Positions 1 through 9,846 of a DNA stretch of 64,000 nt are shown here, piece after piece. Source of the DNA: Paraburkholderia sp. PREW-6R (GTDB lineage Bacteria > Pseudomonadota > Gammaproteobacteria > Burkholderiales > Burkholderiaceae); contig NZ_CP155073.1 in assembly GCF_039621805.1 (NCBI RefSeq), forward strand, positions 248,001 to 312,000, in the 5' to 3' direction. The position numbers and the translations under genes are program-made. Below the pieces are notes generated by a model that saw only the letters and a program-made list of their open reading frames with translations, was not told where the DNA came from and did not search any database. How positions within the stretch are numbered: the stretch's first letter is position 1; every line of letters begins with the position of its first letter.

Positions 1-741
1 CGTCAGTTGGCCGCTGGCTAGCGCGTCGAGCAGATCCTGTTCGACGAGATGCGCGCCGCGCGCAACGTTGATCAGATAGGCGCCGCGCGCGAGTTTCGAA
101 AACGTGTGAACGTCGAGCACGTCGCGTGTGTCGGGCGTGTGCGGCAGCAGGTTCACCAGCACCTTGACACCGTCGAGGAAAGCGTCGAACTGCGCTTGAC
201 CGGCGAATGTCGCGACACCGTCCACGACGCGCATCCCGCGGCTGTATCCACGCACCGGCAGGCCGAAACCCGCGAGGGTGTGTGCGACATGCGAGCCGAG
301 CACGCCAAGTCCGAGCACGCCGACAATAAACGTGTCGCGCGGATGCGGGTCGAGCACCTGCCAGCGGTGTTCGTTTTGCAGCATCTGATATTCGTCGAAA
401 CGACGCAGATATCGCAGGACCGCATGCGACACGTATTCGGCCATTTGCGGCGCCATGCCGGAGTCTTCGAGACGGATCAGTTGCGCCGCGCGCGGCAGCA
501 TGCCCGGATGCTCGTGCTCCAGGGCGAGGATCGCGTCGACGCCCGCGCCGAGGTTGAAGATCGCGCGCAGGTCGTCGCGGCCCGCCAGCATTTCGCGCGG
601 CGGGCGCCACACCACCGCGAAATCCGCCGGCGCGGTGTCGCCCGGGCGCCACTCGCGCACATCGGCTTCGGGCAGCGCGCGCGCAAAATCGTTGAGCCAT
701 GCGCGGGCGTCGGCATGCGGCATGTAGAAGAGGACTTTCAT
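1..741 (-). CDS. ghrA: 2-hydroxyacid dehydrogenase, GhrA-like (3' end cut by the window)
   Basis: The visible 247 codons match glyoxylate/hydroxypyruvate reductase A, an NAD(P)H-dependent cytoplasmic enzyme that reduces glyoxylate and hydroxypyruvate. The protein starts MKVLFYMPHADARAW, then has the substrate-side region with ADFAVVWRPP and FNLGAGVDAIL. Next come the Rossmann nucleotide loop VGVLGLGVLGSHVA near residue 140 and the conserved NVARGAHLVEQDLLDAL segment. Family members are about 310 residues, so roughly 60 C-terminal residues, including the catalytic His region, lie beyond base 1. The ATG at 739-741 begins the family-typical N-terminus. It is divergent from the hydrolase at 1076. 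Assignment to the GhrA group is good; substrate preference is inferred. Confidence 0.88.
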   Translation of the reverse strand, partial: MKVLFYMPHADARAWLNDFARALPEADVREWRPGDTAPADFAVVWRPPREMLAGRDDLRAIFNLGAGVDAILALEHEHPGMLPRAAQLIRLEDSGMAPQMAEYVSHAVLRYLRRFDEYQMLQNEHRWQVLDPHPRDTFIVGVLGLGVLGSHVAHTLAGFGLPVRGYSRGMRVVDGVATFAGQAQFDAFLDGVKVLVNLLPHTPDTRDVLDVHTFSKLARGAYLINVARGAHLVEQDLLDALASGQLT

Positions 742-1075
742 ACGGTGCGGTAGGCGCCTGCGTCATCAAGTCGGTCGGCGGAGAAGGTCAGGCGCGGCGG
801 CAATACCGCTCGCAGCGCTCGTGGCGACGCTTGCCGCATCGGCTCTCCTCCTTTTATGAACAGGCTTCATTCTACTTTTTCGACGCGTATTGCGTGCGTT
901 TGCGCTAGGGTGTCCGATTTTCCGGGCGCGGCTCACGAGAGGCGGCGACGCGATTTCTGCGGAGAATGCCTGCATCGCCCGCACAAAAGCCAATAAAGAA
1001 AGCACAAAAAATTGGTTCGCCGATGCCGCGACGGGCAGCACAATCAACCCCGGTTTCCCGCAGGGAGAGGCAGAC
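742..1075. other. intergenic region between divergent genes
   Basis: This is the 334-base spacer between the ghrA-like gene and the small hydrolase. It should hold promoters for both. I see no hexamer pair good enough to call, no dyad, and no credible small gene. The reading frame of the downstream hydrolase stays open back to about 890 but has no family-like sequence before 1076. Confidence 0.4.
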
Positions 1076-1687
1076 ATGCTTTCATGCACCAGATCGACAT
1101 GGCCGCCGCGGCTCGTCACCGTGCCCGGCTTGCACGGCAGTGAAGGCGCGCACTGGCAAACGTGGCTCGAGCGGCAATTTGCACGCTCAGTGCGTGTCGA
1201 GCAGGCCGATTGGGACGCGCCTGACGTCGCGCTCTGGTCTCAATCGCTGCGGGACGTGCTGGCGCGCGAGCGTGGTCCGTTCGTGCTGGCGGCTCATAGC
1301 TTCGGGTGCCTCGCGGCGGCACATGCCTTGCAGCAGAGCTCCTATGCGAACGACGTCGTTGGCGCGCTGTTCGTCGCGCCCGCCAGTCCGCAAAAGTTCG
1401 CCTTCGCCGGGTCGTTCGAGGCGCGGCGTCTGGGTGTGCCGTCCATTCTGGTCGGCAGCGAAACCGACCCGTGGATGCCGATTGCCGGCGCGCGCGACCT
1501 GGCCCAGCGTTTCGGCAGCGCGTTCGTCAACCTCGGCGACGCGGGCCATATCAATACCGCGGCCGGCTTCGGTCCGTGGCCGCGTGCGAAGTATTTCATC
1601 GACACGCTGGTTCATTGCGCGGCGCCCCTACGTTTTCGCGAGGAATCACCCGATAGCGTGCAGCAGCCATTTGCGTGGGCCGTCTGA
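1076..1687 (+). CDS. RBBP9/YdeN-family serine hydrolase
   Basis: A 203-residue alpha/beta-hydrolase of the RBBP9/YdeN type (DUF1749-like small serine hydrolases, cytoplasmic, physiological substrate unknown). Diagnostic parts are VTVPGLHGSEGAHWQTW near residues 14-30, the nucleophile elbow AAHSFGCLA with Ser75, an acidic residue in GSETDPWMP (Asp131) and the catalytic His in GDAGHIN (His158). The open frame reaches back to 890. I chose the ATG at 1076 because GGGAGAGG lies just upstream and the family begins about here. It stands alone between the ghrA-like gene and the sulfate-binding protein. Family assignment is firm; the role is not known. Confidence 0.85.
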   Translation: MLSCTRSTWPPRLVTVPGLHGSEGAHWQTWLERQFARSVRVEQADWDAPDVALWSQSLRDVLARERGPFVLAAHSFGCLAAAHALQQSSYANDVVGALFVAPASPQKFAFAGSFEARRLGVPSILVGSETDPWMPIAGARDLAQRFGSAFVNLGDAGHINTAAGFGPWPRAKYFIDTLVHCAAPLRFREESPDSVQQPFAWAV

Positions 1688-1748
1688 GTGCCGCGCCATG
1701 TGCTTACCCGGCGCGATCATTAGCGCGACGGCGCGCAGGGACGCTCCA

Positions 1749-1775
1749 TTGCGCGAGTAAGCGATCCGTTAGAAT
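1749..1775 (+). promoter_or_regulatory. possible sigma-70 promoter of the sulfate-binding protein gene
   Basis: TTGCGC at 1749-1754 and TAGAAT at 1770-1775 are separated by 15 bases, about 60 bases before the sulfate-binding protein start. The -10 is close to consensus, but the -35 and spacing are poor. No CysB site was recognised. Confidence 0.3.
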
Positions 1776-1835
1776 CCCGCTTCACGCTGCACATTCGTGC
1801 GGCCACCGGTTTCATCATCCAAAGGCGGGCACAAG

Positions 1836-2867
1836 ATGGCAGGCAACACGGGGACATCGCGCTGGTTCACGGCCGGCATGACGGCAATCGCGCTCGCGTT
1901 CGCAATCGGCGGTGCGCCGGCGGCGCGTGCAGAGACATCGCTGCTGAACGTCTCGTACGACGTCACGCGCGAACTGTACAAAGACATCAACGCGGGCTTC
2001 ATCACCGCATACAGACAGAAAACGGGCGAGACGGTGTCCATTCGACAGTCGCATGGCGCGTCGAGTGCGCAGGCGCTGTCGGTCCTGCAAGGTCTGCAGG
2101 CGGATGTCGTGACGATGAACCAGCCGAACGACATCGACCTGCTCGCCGAAAAGGGCCACCTGGTGCCGGCGAACTGGCGCACGCGTTTGCCCGATGACAG
2201 CGCGCCGTACACCACCACGATGGTGTTCCTCGTGCGCAAGGGTAATCCGAAGCAGATCAAGGACTGGGACGACCTCGCGAAGCCCGGCGTGCAGGTGGTG
2301 ATCGCGAATCCGAAGACCTCGGGCAACGGCCGCTACGCCTATCTTGCAGCGTGGGGTTATCGCAAGCAGCACGGCGGCACGGATGCGCAGGCAATCGATT
2401 TCGAAAAATCCATTTTCCGCAACGTGCCGGTGCTCGATACGGGCGGCCGCGGCGCGACGACGACCTTCACGCAACGCGGCATCGGCGACGTGCTCGTGAC
2501 GTTTGAAAACGAAGTGTCACTGATCGACACAGGAGTGGGCGCGGGCAATTTCGAAGCCGTGTATCCGTCGGTGAGCTTGCTGGCGGCGCCGCCTGTTTCC
2601 ATCGTCGACAAGGTGGTCGACAAGCGCGGCACCCGCAAGCAGGCGCAGGCGTATCTGGACTACCTGTGGTCGCCGGCGGCACAGGAAATCATCGCGCAGC
2701 ATCATCTGCGTCCGCGCGACAAGACTGTGCTCGCGAAGCATGCCGCGGAATTCAAGCCCATTAAAACGTTCACTGTCGAGGAGATGTTCGGCGGCTGGCA
2801 GAAAGCGCAGCAAACGCATTTCTCCGACGGCGGCACGTTTGATCAGATCGTGGTGGACAGGAAATAA
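1836..2867 (+). CDS. sbp: sulfate/thiosulfate ABC transporter periplasmic binding protein
   Basis: A 343-residue periplasmic sulfate-binding protein (Sbp/CysP family). The signal peptide spans roughly residues 1-32, ending GAPAARAE. The mature part carries family signatures: LLNVSYDVTRELYKDIN, QSHGASSAQALSVLQGLQADVVTMNQ, and FLVRKGNPKQIKDWDDL, then NPKTSGNGRYAYLAAWGY. These loops bind the sulfate oxyanion. The ATG at 1836 is preferred over an in-frame upstream ATG at 1797 because the signal peptide follows it directly and a purine-rich AAAGGCGGG precedes it. No cysT, cysW or cysA permease or ATPase genes follow; the next gene is bioB on the other strand. It must therefore share permeases encoded elsewhere. 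A strong terminator follows. Confidence 0.93.
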   Translation: MAGNTGTSRWFTAGMTAIALAFAIGGAPAARAETSLLNVSYDVTRELYKDINAGFITAYRQKTGETVSIRQSHGASSAQALSVLQGLQADVVTMNQPNDIDLLAEKGHLVPANWRTRLPDDSAPYTTTMVFLVRKGNPKQIKDWDDLAKPGVQVVIANPKTSGNGRYAYLAAWGYRKQHGGTDAQAIDFEKSIFRNVPVLDTGGRGATTTFTQRGIGDVLVTFENEVSLIDTGVGAGNFEAVYPSVSLLAAPPVSIVDKVVDKRGTRKQAQAYLDYLWSPAAQEIIAQHHLRPRDKTVLAKHAAEFKPIKTFTVEEMFGGWQKAQQTHFSDGGTFDQIVVDRK

Positions 2868-2893
2868 AGCCGCAAGGTGGGCTTGAGCCATAG

Positions 2894-2926
2894 GGCCGCC
2901 TCGCAGAAGCGAGCGCGGCCTTTTTT
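2894..2926 (+). terminator. rho-independent terminator after sbp
   Basis: GGCCGC-CTCGC, loop AGAA, then GCGAG-C-GCGGCC followed by TTTTTT. The 11-bp stem has a single bulged C. It ends the sbp transcript. The opposite orientation has no T run, so bioB is probably not stopped here. Confidence 0.85.
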
Positions 2927-2972
2927 ATCGGGCGGAGCGTTGGTGCGCTCGCCCGACGTCCTGAGCAGGCTT

Positions 2973-4055
2973 TCAGTTCGGCGCCGAATGTGTGTCACAC
3001 CCGCGCTCGCAGCCGCTTTGATCCAGCGGCATCTGCTGCGCTGCCTCGGCACGAATCCCAAGCCGTTCGAGCAACTTGCGATCGGCTTCTGCTTGCGGAT
3101 TGCTCGTCGTAAGCAACTGATCGCCATAGAAAATCGAATTCGCGCCGGCGAGGAAGCACAGTGCCTGCAGCGCTTCATCCATCTGCTCGCGACCTGCTGA
3201 GAGGCGCACCATCGCCTTGGGCATCGTAATGCGCGCGACGGCAATGGTTCGAACGAATTCGAACGGATCGATGGCTTCCGTGCCGGTCAGCGGTGTGCCT
3301 TCGACCTGGACGAGGTTATTGATCGGCACCGATTCCGGATACGGCTCCATGTTCGCCAGTTGCGTGATCAGGCCGGCGCGTTCGCGACGGGATTCACCGA
3401 GACCGACGATGCCGCCGCAGCATACGTTGATGCCCGCGTCGCGCACGCGTTCGAGCGTGTCGAGACGGTCCTGATAGGTACGCGTCGAAATGATCTGCCC
3501 GTAGAACTCCGGCGACGTGTCGAGATTGTGGTTGTAGTAGTCGAGGCCCGCATCACGCAGCGCCTGCGCCTGGTGCGTTTCGAGCATGCCGAGCGTCACG
3601 CAGGTTTCCAGACCCATCGCCTTCACGCCGCGGATCATGTCCTTGATCGGTTCGAGGTGACGGTCTTTCGGATTACGCCATGCAGCGCCCATGCAGAAAC
3701 GTGTGGCGCCGTTTTCTTTCGCGGCGCGGGCGGCGGCGAGTACGTCGTCCACCGGCATCAGCTTGTCGGCCTGCAAACCCGTATCGTGATGCACCGACTG
3801 CGGACAGTAGGCGCAATCTTCCTCGCAGCCGCCGGTCTTGATCGACAGCAGCGTCGAGAGTTGCACGGTGTTCGCGTCGAAATGCTCGCGATGCGTTTGC
3901 TGGGCACGGAACATCAGATCGTTGAACGGCAGTTCGTACAGCGCGACGATGTCCGCGACGCGCCAGCGCGCGGCCTGTTTCGCGGCGGCTGCGTTCGCGT
4001 TGTGGTTGCTCGCGGCCGCGTCGGCGAGTGTTGGAGTGAGGTTGAGTTGCGTCAT
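2973..4055 (-). CDS. bioB: biotin synthase
   Basis: A 360-residue radical-SAM biotin synthase, which inserts sulfur into dethiobiotin using a [4Fe-4S] cluster and a sacrificial [2Fe-2S] cluster. The radical-SAM motif is [13 protein letters not shown] with Cys77, Cys81 and Cys84; other family signatures are [27 protein letters not shown] and [11 protein letters not shown]. Two ATGs compete. The one at 4055 (MTQLNL) has GAGG nine bases upstream, while the one at 4070 has no ribosome-binding site. The first 30 residues are Ala/Asn-rich and poorly conserved in the family. It is the last gene of the bioA-bioF-bioD-bioB operon, 33 bases after bioD. Confidence 0.97.
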   Translation of the reverse strand: MTQLNLTPTLADAAASNHNANAAAAKQAARWRVADIVALYELPFNDLMFRAQQTHREHFDANTVQLSTLLSIKTGGCEEDCAYCPQSVHHDTGLQADKLMPVDDVLAAARAAKENGATRFCMGAAWRNPKDRHLEPIKDMIRGVKAMGLETCVTLGMLETHQAQALRDAGLDYYNHNLDTSPEFYGQIISTRTYQDRLDTLERVRDAGINVCCGGIVGLGESRRERAGLITQLANMEPYPESVPINNLVQVEGTPLTGTEAIDPFEFVRTIAVARITMPKAMVRLSAGREQMDEALQALCFLAGANSIFYGDQLLTTSNPQAEADRKLLERLGIRAEAAQQMPLDQSGCERGCDTHSAPN

Positions 4056-4088
4056 AGGGGCGATCCTCATGGATGGATGTGCTGTGAC

Positions 4089-4808
4089 TCAGCGCTGCGC
4101 GTCGCGCAGCGTGTGCAGAAGCCGGTTGATATCGAGTTGGTGCGCCGCCAGTTCGGGCGATGCCGGGTTCAGATGCGGCACGATGCCGAGCAGTGGCGCG
4201 TCGTATTCACGCGCCAGATGCTCGCGGATCGACGCAATGTTTTCGTCGGGGAACGTCATGTCGGGATCGACGCGATTGGCGACCCAACCCGCGAGCGACA
4301 GACCGCGCGCCGCGATCGCCTCGGCGGTAAGCAACGCATGACTGATGCAGCCAAGCCGCATGCCGACCACCAGCACCACCGGCAGTCTGAGGGCGACCGC
4401 GAGGTCGGCCGTGTCTTGCGTCGCCGTCAGCGGTACGCGAAAACCGCCGACGCCTTCCACCACGACAATATCCGCGCGCGTCAGCGCCTGCTGATGGCAC
4501 GCGACGATGTGATCGATGTCGAACGTGACCTGTTCGAGAGCGGCGGCAATGTGCGGTGCGGCGGGTTCCTTGAGCAGATACGGCGTGCGCATGTCGGGCG
4601 GCAGCAACACGTTCGACGCGGCGTCGAGCTGGTCGGCGTCCTCGTTGCGCAGCACGCCGTTCAGTTCGAACGCGCCGGCCGCGATCGGCTTCATCGCGGC
4701 CGCTTGCAATCCTTCGCGGACGAAACCGCGCAACAGCGCCGACGAAACGAACGTCTTGCCGATTTCCGTATCGGTCCCGGTGACGAATAAAGATAGTGCG
4801 CGGCTCAT
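4089..4808 (-). CDS. bioD: dethiobiotin synthetase
   Basis: A 239-residue ATP-dependent dethiobiotin synthetase that carboxylates 7,8-diaminopelargonate to close the ureido ring. The P-loop [13 protein letters not shown] is at residues 11-23. Further signatures are MKPIAAGAF, the [10 protein letters not shown] loop and [15 protein letters not shown]. The frame remains open upstream to 5042, but the family begins at [11 protein letters not shown], whose ATG at 4806-4808 overlaps the bioF stop codon as ATGA. This four-base overlap suggests translational coupling with bioF. Length is normal for the family. Confidence 0.97.
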   Translation of the reverse strand: MSRALSLFVTGTDTEIGKTFVSSALLRGFVREGLQAAAMKPIAAGAFELNGVLRNEDADQLDAASNVLLPPDMRTPYLLKEPAAPHIAAALEQVTFDIDHIVACHQQALTRADIVVVEGVGGFRVPLTATQDTADLAVALRLPVVLVVGMRLGCISHALLTAEAIAARGLSLAGWVANRVDPDMTFPDENIASIREHLAREYDAPLLGIVPHLNPASPELAAHQLDINRLLHTLRDAQR

Positions 4809-5989
4809 GCGGCTTTGGCCTCGAGGTGTTGCAGGCCGGCGTCGAGCCGGTCCAGATCCGCCAGGGAGTGCGCGGCGGACAACGAAATGCGCAGCCGCGA
4901 GGTGCCCACGGGCACGGTTGGCGGCCGGATGGCCGGCACCCAGAGGCCGGCGCGATCGAGCGCCGCTGCGATGTCGAGCGTGGCCTCGTTGGAACCGATG
5001 ATCAAGGGTTGAACGGCCGTGTGCGAATCGACGGGCTGCCACGCCGTCGCCTTCAGCATGGCGCGCGTGCGTTCGATCAGTTGCTGAAGATGCGCGCGTC
5101 GCGCGTCGCCTTCTTCACCGCCGATGATCCGTAGACTCGCCGATACCGCATGCGCCGCGGCCGGCACGGACGCCGTCGTGAAGATGTACGGACGAGCCCG
5201 CTGCACGAGCCATTCGATCACGGTCTCGTGCGCAATCACGAATGCGCCCGACACGCCCGCCGCTTTTCCGAGCGTGCCGATGCTGATCAGGTTTGGCGAG
5301 CGCAGCGCCGCCTGCGCAACTGCGCCGCGTCCTTGCGGACCGAGCACGCCAAAACCGTGCGCATCGTCGACGATCAGCCAGGCGCCGTGTTGCTCGGCCA
5401 GTGCGAGCAGACGCTGCAGCGGCGCGACATCACCGTCCATGCTAAAGACGGTATCGGAGACGATCACCTTGACTTGCGCGTCGGAAGCGTCGAGCAGCGC
5501 GCTCAACGCGTCGATGTCGCAATGCGGATAGACCTGCACGTCGGCCCGCGACAGGCGTGCGCCGTCGATCAGCGATGCGTGATTGAGTTCATCCGAAAAC
5601 AGGGTGGCGCCGCGGCCGGCGAGCGCGGTGAGCGTCGCCAGATTCGCCATGTAGCCGGTGCTGAAGTAAAGCGCGCGGGCATTGTCGACAAAGCCACCCG
5701 CAAACTCGGCGAGGTCGTCTTCGAGTTGCGCGTGCGCGCGCGAGTGGCCGCCGAGCAGATGCGAGCCACCGCTGCCGGCGCCATAGCGCTGTGCGCCCTC
5801 GGCGATTGCAGCGATCAGTTCCGGATGAGCGGCAAGCCCCAGGTAGTCATTGCTGGCAAAGCCAATGATTGCACGGCCGTCCACGGTCATGTGCGCGGCG
5901 CAGGGCGTGTCGGCTGTGCGGCGGCGACGGCGCAGGCCATGCGTGTCGATCTCTTTCAGGCCTTGTGCGAGTGTGTCGAGCAGGTGCAT
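4805..5989 (-). CDS. bioF: 8-amino-7-oxononanoate synthase
   Basis: A 394-residue PLP enzyme of the alpha-oxoamine synthase family that condenses pimeloyl-[ACP/CoA] with L-alanine. Signatures are [11 protein letters not shown] near residue 47, [19 protein letters not shown], the [10 protein letters not shown] strand and Schiff-base Lys242 in IGTLGKAAG. The start overlaps the last base of the bioA stop (TGATG), and the stop overlaps the bioD start (ATGA), so three consecutive genes are translationally linked. The only known genes needed upstream, bioC and bioH for making the pimeloyl group, are not in this window. Confidence 0.97.
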   Translation of the reverse strand: MHLLDTLAQGLKEIDTHGLRRRRRTADTPCAAHMTVDGRAIIGFASNDYLGLAAHPELIAAIAEGAQRYGAGSGGSHLLGGHSRAHAQLEDDLAEFAGGFVDNARALYFSTGYMANLATLTALAGRGATLFSDELNHASLIDGARLSRADVQVYPHCDIDALSALLDASDAQVKVIVSDTVFSMDGDVAPLQRLLALAEQHGAWLIVDDAHGFGVLGPQGRGAVAQAALRSPNLISIGTLGKAAGVSGAFVIAHETVIEWLVQRARPYIFTTASVPAAAHAVSASLRIIGGEEGDARRAHLQQLIERTRAMLKATAWQPVDSHTAVQPLIIGSNEATLDIAAALDRAGLWVPAIRPPTVPVGTSRLRISLSAAHSLADLDRLDAGLQHLEAKAA

Positions 5990-7353
5990 CAGCGTGTCTC
6001 CGCGAGCGTGGCTTCGAAGGTGTCGCGCGTGCGCAAGGCGAGCAGCGCGAGTTCTTCGTCATCGAGGATGTAAGGCGGCATCAGGTAAACGGTGGTGCCG
6101 ATCGGGCGCAGCAGCAGCTCGCGTTCCAACGCGTTTTCGAAGAAGCGGCGAGAGAATGTTTTGGCGTGCTGAACGTTGTCGATCACGGCGTCGAATGCGA
6201 AGATGGTGCCGCACTGGCGCAGATCGCGAACCTGGTCGTGGCCAGCAAGCGGCGCGAGCGCGGCCTTCAGTTTCGCGGATTTCTGTGCGTTGACGGCAAG
6301 CACGTTGTCGCTGGCGAACAGATCGAGCGTGGCAAGCGCCGCGCGGCACGCAAGCGGATTGCCCGTGTAGGAATGCGAATGCAGGAAGCCGCGCGTGGTG
6401 TCGTCGTGATAGAAGAGTTCGTAAATTTCGTCACGCGACAGGACGATGGAAAGCGGCAGATAACCGCCGCTGATCCCTTTCGACAAACACAGAAAATCCG
6501 GCCAGACGTTGGCCTGTTCGCACGCGAAGAATGTGCCTGTGCGTCCGCAACCGACGGCTATTTCGTCGGCGATCAGATGCACGCCGTATTGGTCGCACAG
6601 TGCGCGCAGGCCTGCCAGATAGGACGCGTGGTGCATGGCCATGCCAGCCGCGCACTGCACGAGCGGCTCGACGATCAGCGCGGCGATGCGGGCTGCGCGG
6701 CTCTCGAACAGCGCGCGCACGTGAGCGAGCGCTCGACGCGCGGCATCGGCCGCGGTTTCGTTCTGCGCTGCCGTTCGCGGATCGGGCGATTGCACAACGT
6801 GGGCATGACGGATCAGCGGATCGTAGGCGTCCTTGAACAGCGCGACGTCGGTCACGCCGAGCGCGCCGATCGTTTCGCCGTGGTAGCTGTTGGCGAGGCA
6901 GACGAATTCCTGCTTGTCCGCCAAGCCGCGATTGCGCCAGGCGTGAAAGCTCATCTTCAGCGCAATCTCGACGGCGGACGCTCCGTCCGACGCGAAGAAC
7001 GCATGGCCTAACGTGTTATTCGTGAGCGCGCCGAGGCGTTCCGCGAGTTCGATCGCGGGTTCGTGCGTACAGCCGGCGAGCATCGCGTGTTCGAGCGTAT
7101 CCAGTTGCTCTTTGAGCGCTGCGTTGATGCGCGGATTCGCGTGGCCGAACAGGTTGACCCACCAGGAACTGATTGCATCGAGGTAGCGATTGCCGGCGCG
7201 ATCGTAGAGCCACGCGCCTTGTCCGCGCGCGACGGGCACGAGCGGCACGCGCTCGTGGTGCTTCATCTGGGTGCACGGGTGCCAGACGGCGCGCAGGCTG
7301 CGGGCGATCCAGTCATCCGGTGATGCCGAGGTCGATGGTGAGGGTGCTTTCAA
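5989..7353 (-). CDS. bioA: adenosylmethionine-8-amino-7-oxononanoate aminotransferase
   Basis: A 454-residue class III PLP aminotransferase that converts 8-amino-7-oxononanoate to 7,8-diaminopelargonate with SAM as amino donor. Signatures: [12 protein letters not shown] near the N-terminus, [29 protein letters not shown], the [19 protein letters not shown] strand and Schiff-base Lys292 in [11 protein letters not shown]. The best start is a TTG at 7353: GGAG lies eight bases upstream and there is no ATG before the conserved WHPCTQM region. It is the first gene of the bioAFDB operon. A rare start codon on the first gene could limit expression. Confidence 0.95.
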   Translation of the reverse strand: MKAPSPSTSASPDDWIARSLRAVWHPCTQMKHHERVPLVPVARGQGAWLYDRAGNRYLDAISSWWVNLFGHANPRINAALKEQLDTLEHAMLAGCTHEPAIELAERLGALTNNTLGHAFFASDGASAVEIALKMSFHAWRNRGLADKQEFVCLANSYHGETIGALGVTDVALFKDAYDPLIRHAHVVQSPDPRTAAQNETAADAARRALAHVRALFESRAARIAALIVEPLVQCAAGMAMHHASYLAGLRALCDQYGVHLIADEIAVGCGRTGTFFACEQANVWPDFLCLSKGISGGYLPLSIVLSRDEIYELFYHDDTTRGFLHSHSYTGNPLACRAALATLDLFASDNVLAVNAQKSAKLKAALAPLAGHDQVRDLRQCGTIFAFDAVIDNVQHAKTFSRRFFENALERELLLRPIGTTVYLMPPYILDDEELALLALRTRDTFEATLAETR

Positions 7354-8042
7354 TACGGTACTCCGGGGGTGCTCTCTATTTCCTGCTGCGACGAGGACGT
7401 TTTCGCGCTGTGCGCGGGCCTCTGTTTCGCCGCGGGGTCGAGATTAGCGGTTTATTTCGTCGTGTGCACTAGGGTTGAGAGCGGCGTTTTTGCCTGTGGC
7501 GGCGGGGTTTGGCGATGTTTTTTGCAGGTCGATGCAAATTACTGCGGATGGTTGGAGATCGGCGCAGTTAGCGACGTCAAAGTAGTGGAGGGTTGTGGGG
7601 CAAATTGGTGCCGCTGGACTCGGCTTTTTGCTTATGGCCGCGCGTTGGCCTTCCGTTTTGATCTTTGTGGGCTTGGCAAGGAAAGCGGCTGACACCGTTA
7701 GCCACGAAGCGGGCGCCCTGGCCTGAAGCGGCGAGTGGTCGATCCACGAATGATTTCTCGCGCCGCCCGCGCCCGCGCCAAAAGCGTCATTGCGTTCGCC
7801 CCGGCGATCGGATGGCCGGGCGTCAGGCGCCGGCGCCTGCATGGCGTTTGAGAAGCACGCCTAATTAATTCGGCGATGCCGGAAAGCATGGCGGCATTGA
7901 TGAACAACTGCGGAAGGCGAGCGAAGTGTCGCAGGAAGCATGCTGCTGTGTGACGGATACCAGGTGTGCGGGAGCATCCATTCGAGATGCACCCTTTCCG
8001 CGCCAAATCCAAAAACTGCCGATCAGACGAAAACCTCAACCG
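7354..8042. other. 689-base gene-free region upstream of bioA
   Basis: This lies between the bioA start and the 3' end of the next minus-strand gene. It must carry the biotin operon promoter, but I cannot pick convincing hexamers or a biotin-repressor-type palindrome. Several short frames are open on both strands; none has a family signature, ribosome-binding site and codon pattern together. The stretch around 7480-7680 is less GC-rich than its surroundings. Confidence 0.4.
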
Positions 8043-9329
8043 TCATTCCCGACTGGCAATGGCGCCCCGCACATCCGCAGCCGATGATGAAGCATTCTGG
8101 CCACCCGTTTGAGCCGTCTGCGAAGACTGGTCCCCCCAAACGACGGCATTGTTCACCGCATACAAGCGGCAAGGCGCCGAACTCTGCTTCTGGCAGTTCG
8201 CGACAGCGACCGACATCGGATCATCCCCGCCTTCGGCCCACGACCATGCGCCGCTGTCGGACACAGCAAACGCCCGGCTCGGATATTGATGGAGGAAATT
8301 GCGATACCCGTTTCGACCCGCTTCATCGACATAAGGGACGGAATCCACGGCATCGACCGCGGCAAACCCGCTAGGCTTTGGCGTGGACGGATCTGCGACA
8401 CGGTACTGAACGCCAGTCGGCATGCCCACGCGCGCGAGGAACGCCTCGACGGCCGGCCACCATACGTGCACGCCATCCCGGTCACCTACCAGACGATGCG
8501 CGTCATTCTTATAGTTACCGTAATCGATCATTTTCGACATCGCGCCATGTGCGCCATAGGCGGCGTACATATTGGCGACGAGCGGCGCGTTCCACACGGA
8601 ATCGTTATCGCCATACAGCCACAACGACGGCACTTTGGTCTTCTCGCCGTACGCGCCAAAGGCTCGCGTGAGATTGCCCTGCCAGTCGGTGCACGCGTCC
8701 TGACGCAAACCGCCCGAGAAATTGATCAACGCGCGCACGCCCGGCGCGGCTTCGGTGCCGTAAGCCATGGTCGCCAGGCCGCCGTGCGACGTGCCGGCAA
8801 CCACGATATGCGAAGCGTCCACGTAGGGTTGACGGGACATGAAGTCGATCGTGGCCGCGACGTCGCGCGCCTGGCCGAGACCATTGCGCTCCACGTCGCA
8901 ACCATCCTGCTCATACACGCCGTCCGAGTGGCCGAAACCTTGACGGTTCGGCGCCACCACCACATAGCCGCGGCGAACGAACTCGCGCGCGAACGGCAGC
9001 GGGTCGCTGCGCTCCTGCGTGCGTGGATCGCCGGGAATCTTGCCGTGGTTGAAAACGATCATCGGAAACGGGCCGGCGCCGTCTGGTTTGTAGATCGTCG
9101 TTTCGAGCGTCACCGTGCCGGCAGCGTCCACGGGGACGCGGATCACCTGTTCGTTGAGGCCGGCAGTAGGCAGATAGACGTCGTCGTCGAGTGCAATACG
9201 CGGCACATGCGCGCGGCCCAGCGGTCCAGCCTGCGTGTCGGCGAGCGGGTCGGCGTGTGCAATAGCCGCAGCGCACGTTGCCGCTGCACAGAGCACCACA
9301 CACTTCGACAGAACCTTGCTGAACGTCAT
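8043..9329 (-). CDS. exported alpha/beta hydrolase (dienelactone hydrolase-like)
   Basis: A 428-residue secreted serine hydrolase. Signal peptide at residues 1-26 (hydrophobic core VVLCAAATCAAAI, then AHA-D). The catalytic domain has FNHGKIPGDPRTQ (oxyanion region), NRQGFGHSDG, the nucleophile elbow VAGTSHGGLA with Ser181, an acidic residue in LWLYGDNDSVW and a His in KNDAHRLVGD. The last 100 residues form an extra part with FLHQYPSRAFAVSDSG and a Cys pair in ANCQKQSSAPCRLYAVNN. That resembles small secreted Burkholderia domains, perhaps disulfide-bonded. I chose the ATG at 9329 because the signal peptide starts there and GCAGG precedes it; the frame is open to 9479. Substrate unknown. Confidence 0.85.
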   Translation of the reverse strand: MTFSKVLSKCVVLCAAATCAAAIAHADPLADTQAGPLGRAHVPRIALDDDVYLPTAGLNEQVIRVPVDAAGTVTLETTIYKPDGAGPFPMIVFNHGKIPGDPRTQERSDPLPFAREFVRRGYVVVAPNRQGFGHSDGVYEQDGCDVERNGLGQARDVAATIDFMSRQPYVDASHIVVAGTSHGGLATMAYGTEAAPGVRALINFSGGLRQDACTDWQGNLTRAFGAYGEKTKVPSLWLYGDNDSVWNAPLVANMYAAYGAHGAMSKMIDYGNYKNDAHRLVGDRDGVHVWWPAVEAFLARVGMPTGVQYRVADPSTPKPSGFAAVDAVDSVPYVDEAGRNGYRNFLHQYPSRAFAVSDSGAWSWAEGGDDPMSVAVANCQKQSSAPCRLYAVNNAVVWGDQSSQTAQTGGQNASSSAADVRGAIASRE

Positions 9330-9696
9330 CGACACACCTGCCAAAAAGACTGCCCCGAACACCGTGGCGCCTGCTTGCCGCTGATTGGCTGACATTCCGC
9401 TTTCGTCAGCTTTCGACAAACAAAAACACACTCGCGTGCGTTGTGCCGGAAAGCGCACGCACGCTGCTCGAGATCGCACGGGATGAACCGCAACGGCCGA
9501 CGCGACCCCACGCGCCGATGATGAGCGTCACATCATGCTGCTGGATACCGCCGCCGAACCCACACTGTCTGATGCCCGGCAGAGCGTCCTGCGCATTTTG
9601 CTGAGCGGGTATGGACCTGCTCTCGCAACGTGACGCCATGAACCTACGACCTCATCCTGGCACGACAATTTTGGTTTGTGCAATCAAGGAGAACCC
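9330..9696. other. intergenic region
   Basis: No gene can be supported here. A TGGCAC at 9658-9663 resembles a sigma-54 -24 element, but the matching -12 reads TTTTG instead of TTGCA, so I do not call a promoter. Confidence 0.35.
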
Positions 9697-9846
9697 GTGA
9701 CGAAAAAAATGCCGGGTATGAATTGCCGATATCGACCTGCGCAACGGCTGCGATCACGGTGGTTGGGTGGACGAAGCATTTGCGTCGGCTCAACGCGGGC
9801 TGCGTGCGTGTGGTGTAGAGCCAACAGAGGAAAGGCCCTGCATTGA
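9697..9846 (+). CDS. candidate 49-residue basic, Cys-containing small protein
   Basis: A GTG at 9697 sits five bases after a strong AAGGAG and opens 49 codons, MTKKMPGMNCRYRPAQ onward, ending GKALH. The product is Arg-rich with three cysteines (NCRY, SICV, WCRA). The stop codon falls inside a hairpin that resembles a terminator (9834-9857). I recognise no family. In its favour are the ribosome-binding site and the adjacent hairpin. Against it are the high Arg content, which out-of-frame GC-rich DNA often gives, and the lack of a promoter. It may also be the decayed 5' end of a larger gene. Confidence 0.28.
   Translation: MTKKMPGMNCRYRPAQRLRSRWLGGRSICVGSTRAACVWCRANRGKALH

Noticed and set aside
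3360..4790. Long 476-codon open frame on the plus strand
   Set aside because: It is antisense to bioB and bioD, rich in Arg and His, and has no family signature. High GC with third-position bias creates such frames.
7698..8039. 113-codon minus-strand frame upstream of bioA
   Set aside because: No recognisable domain, no ribosome-binding site, and an Arg-rich composition typical of non-coding frames here.
9658..9673. Sigma-54-like TGGCAC before the candidate mini-gene
   Set aside because: The -12 position reads TTTTG and lacks the essential GC.
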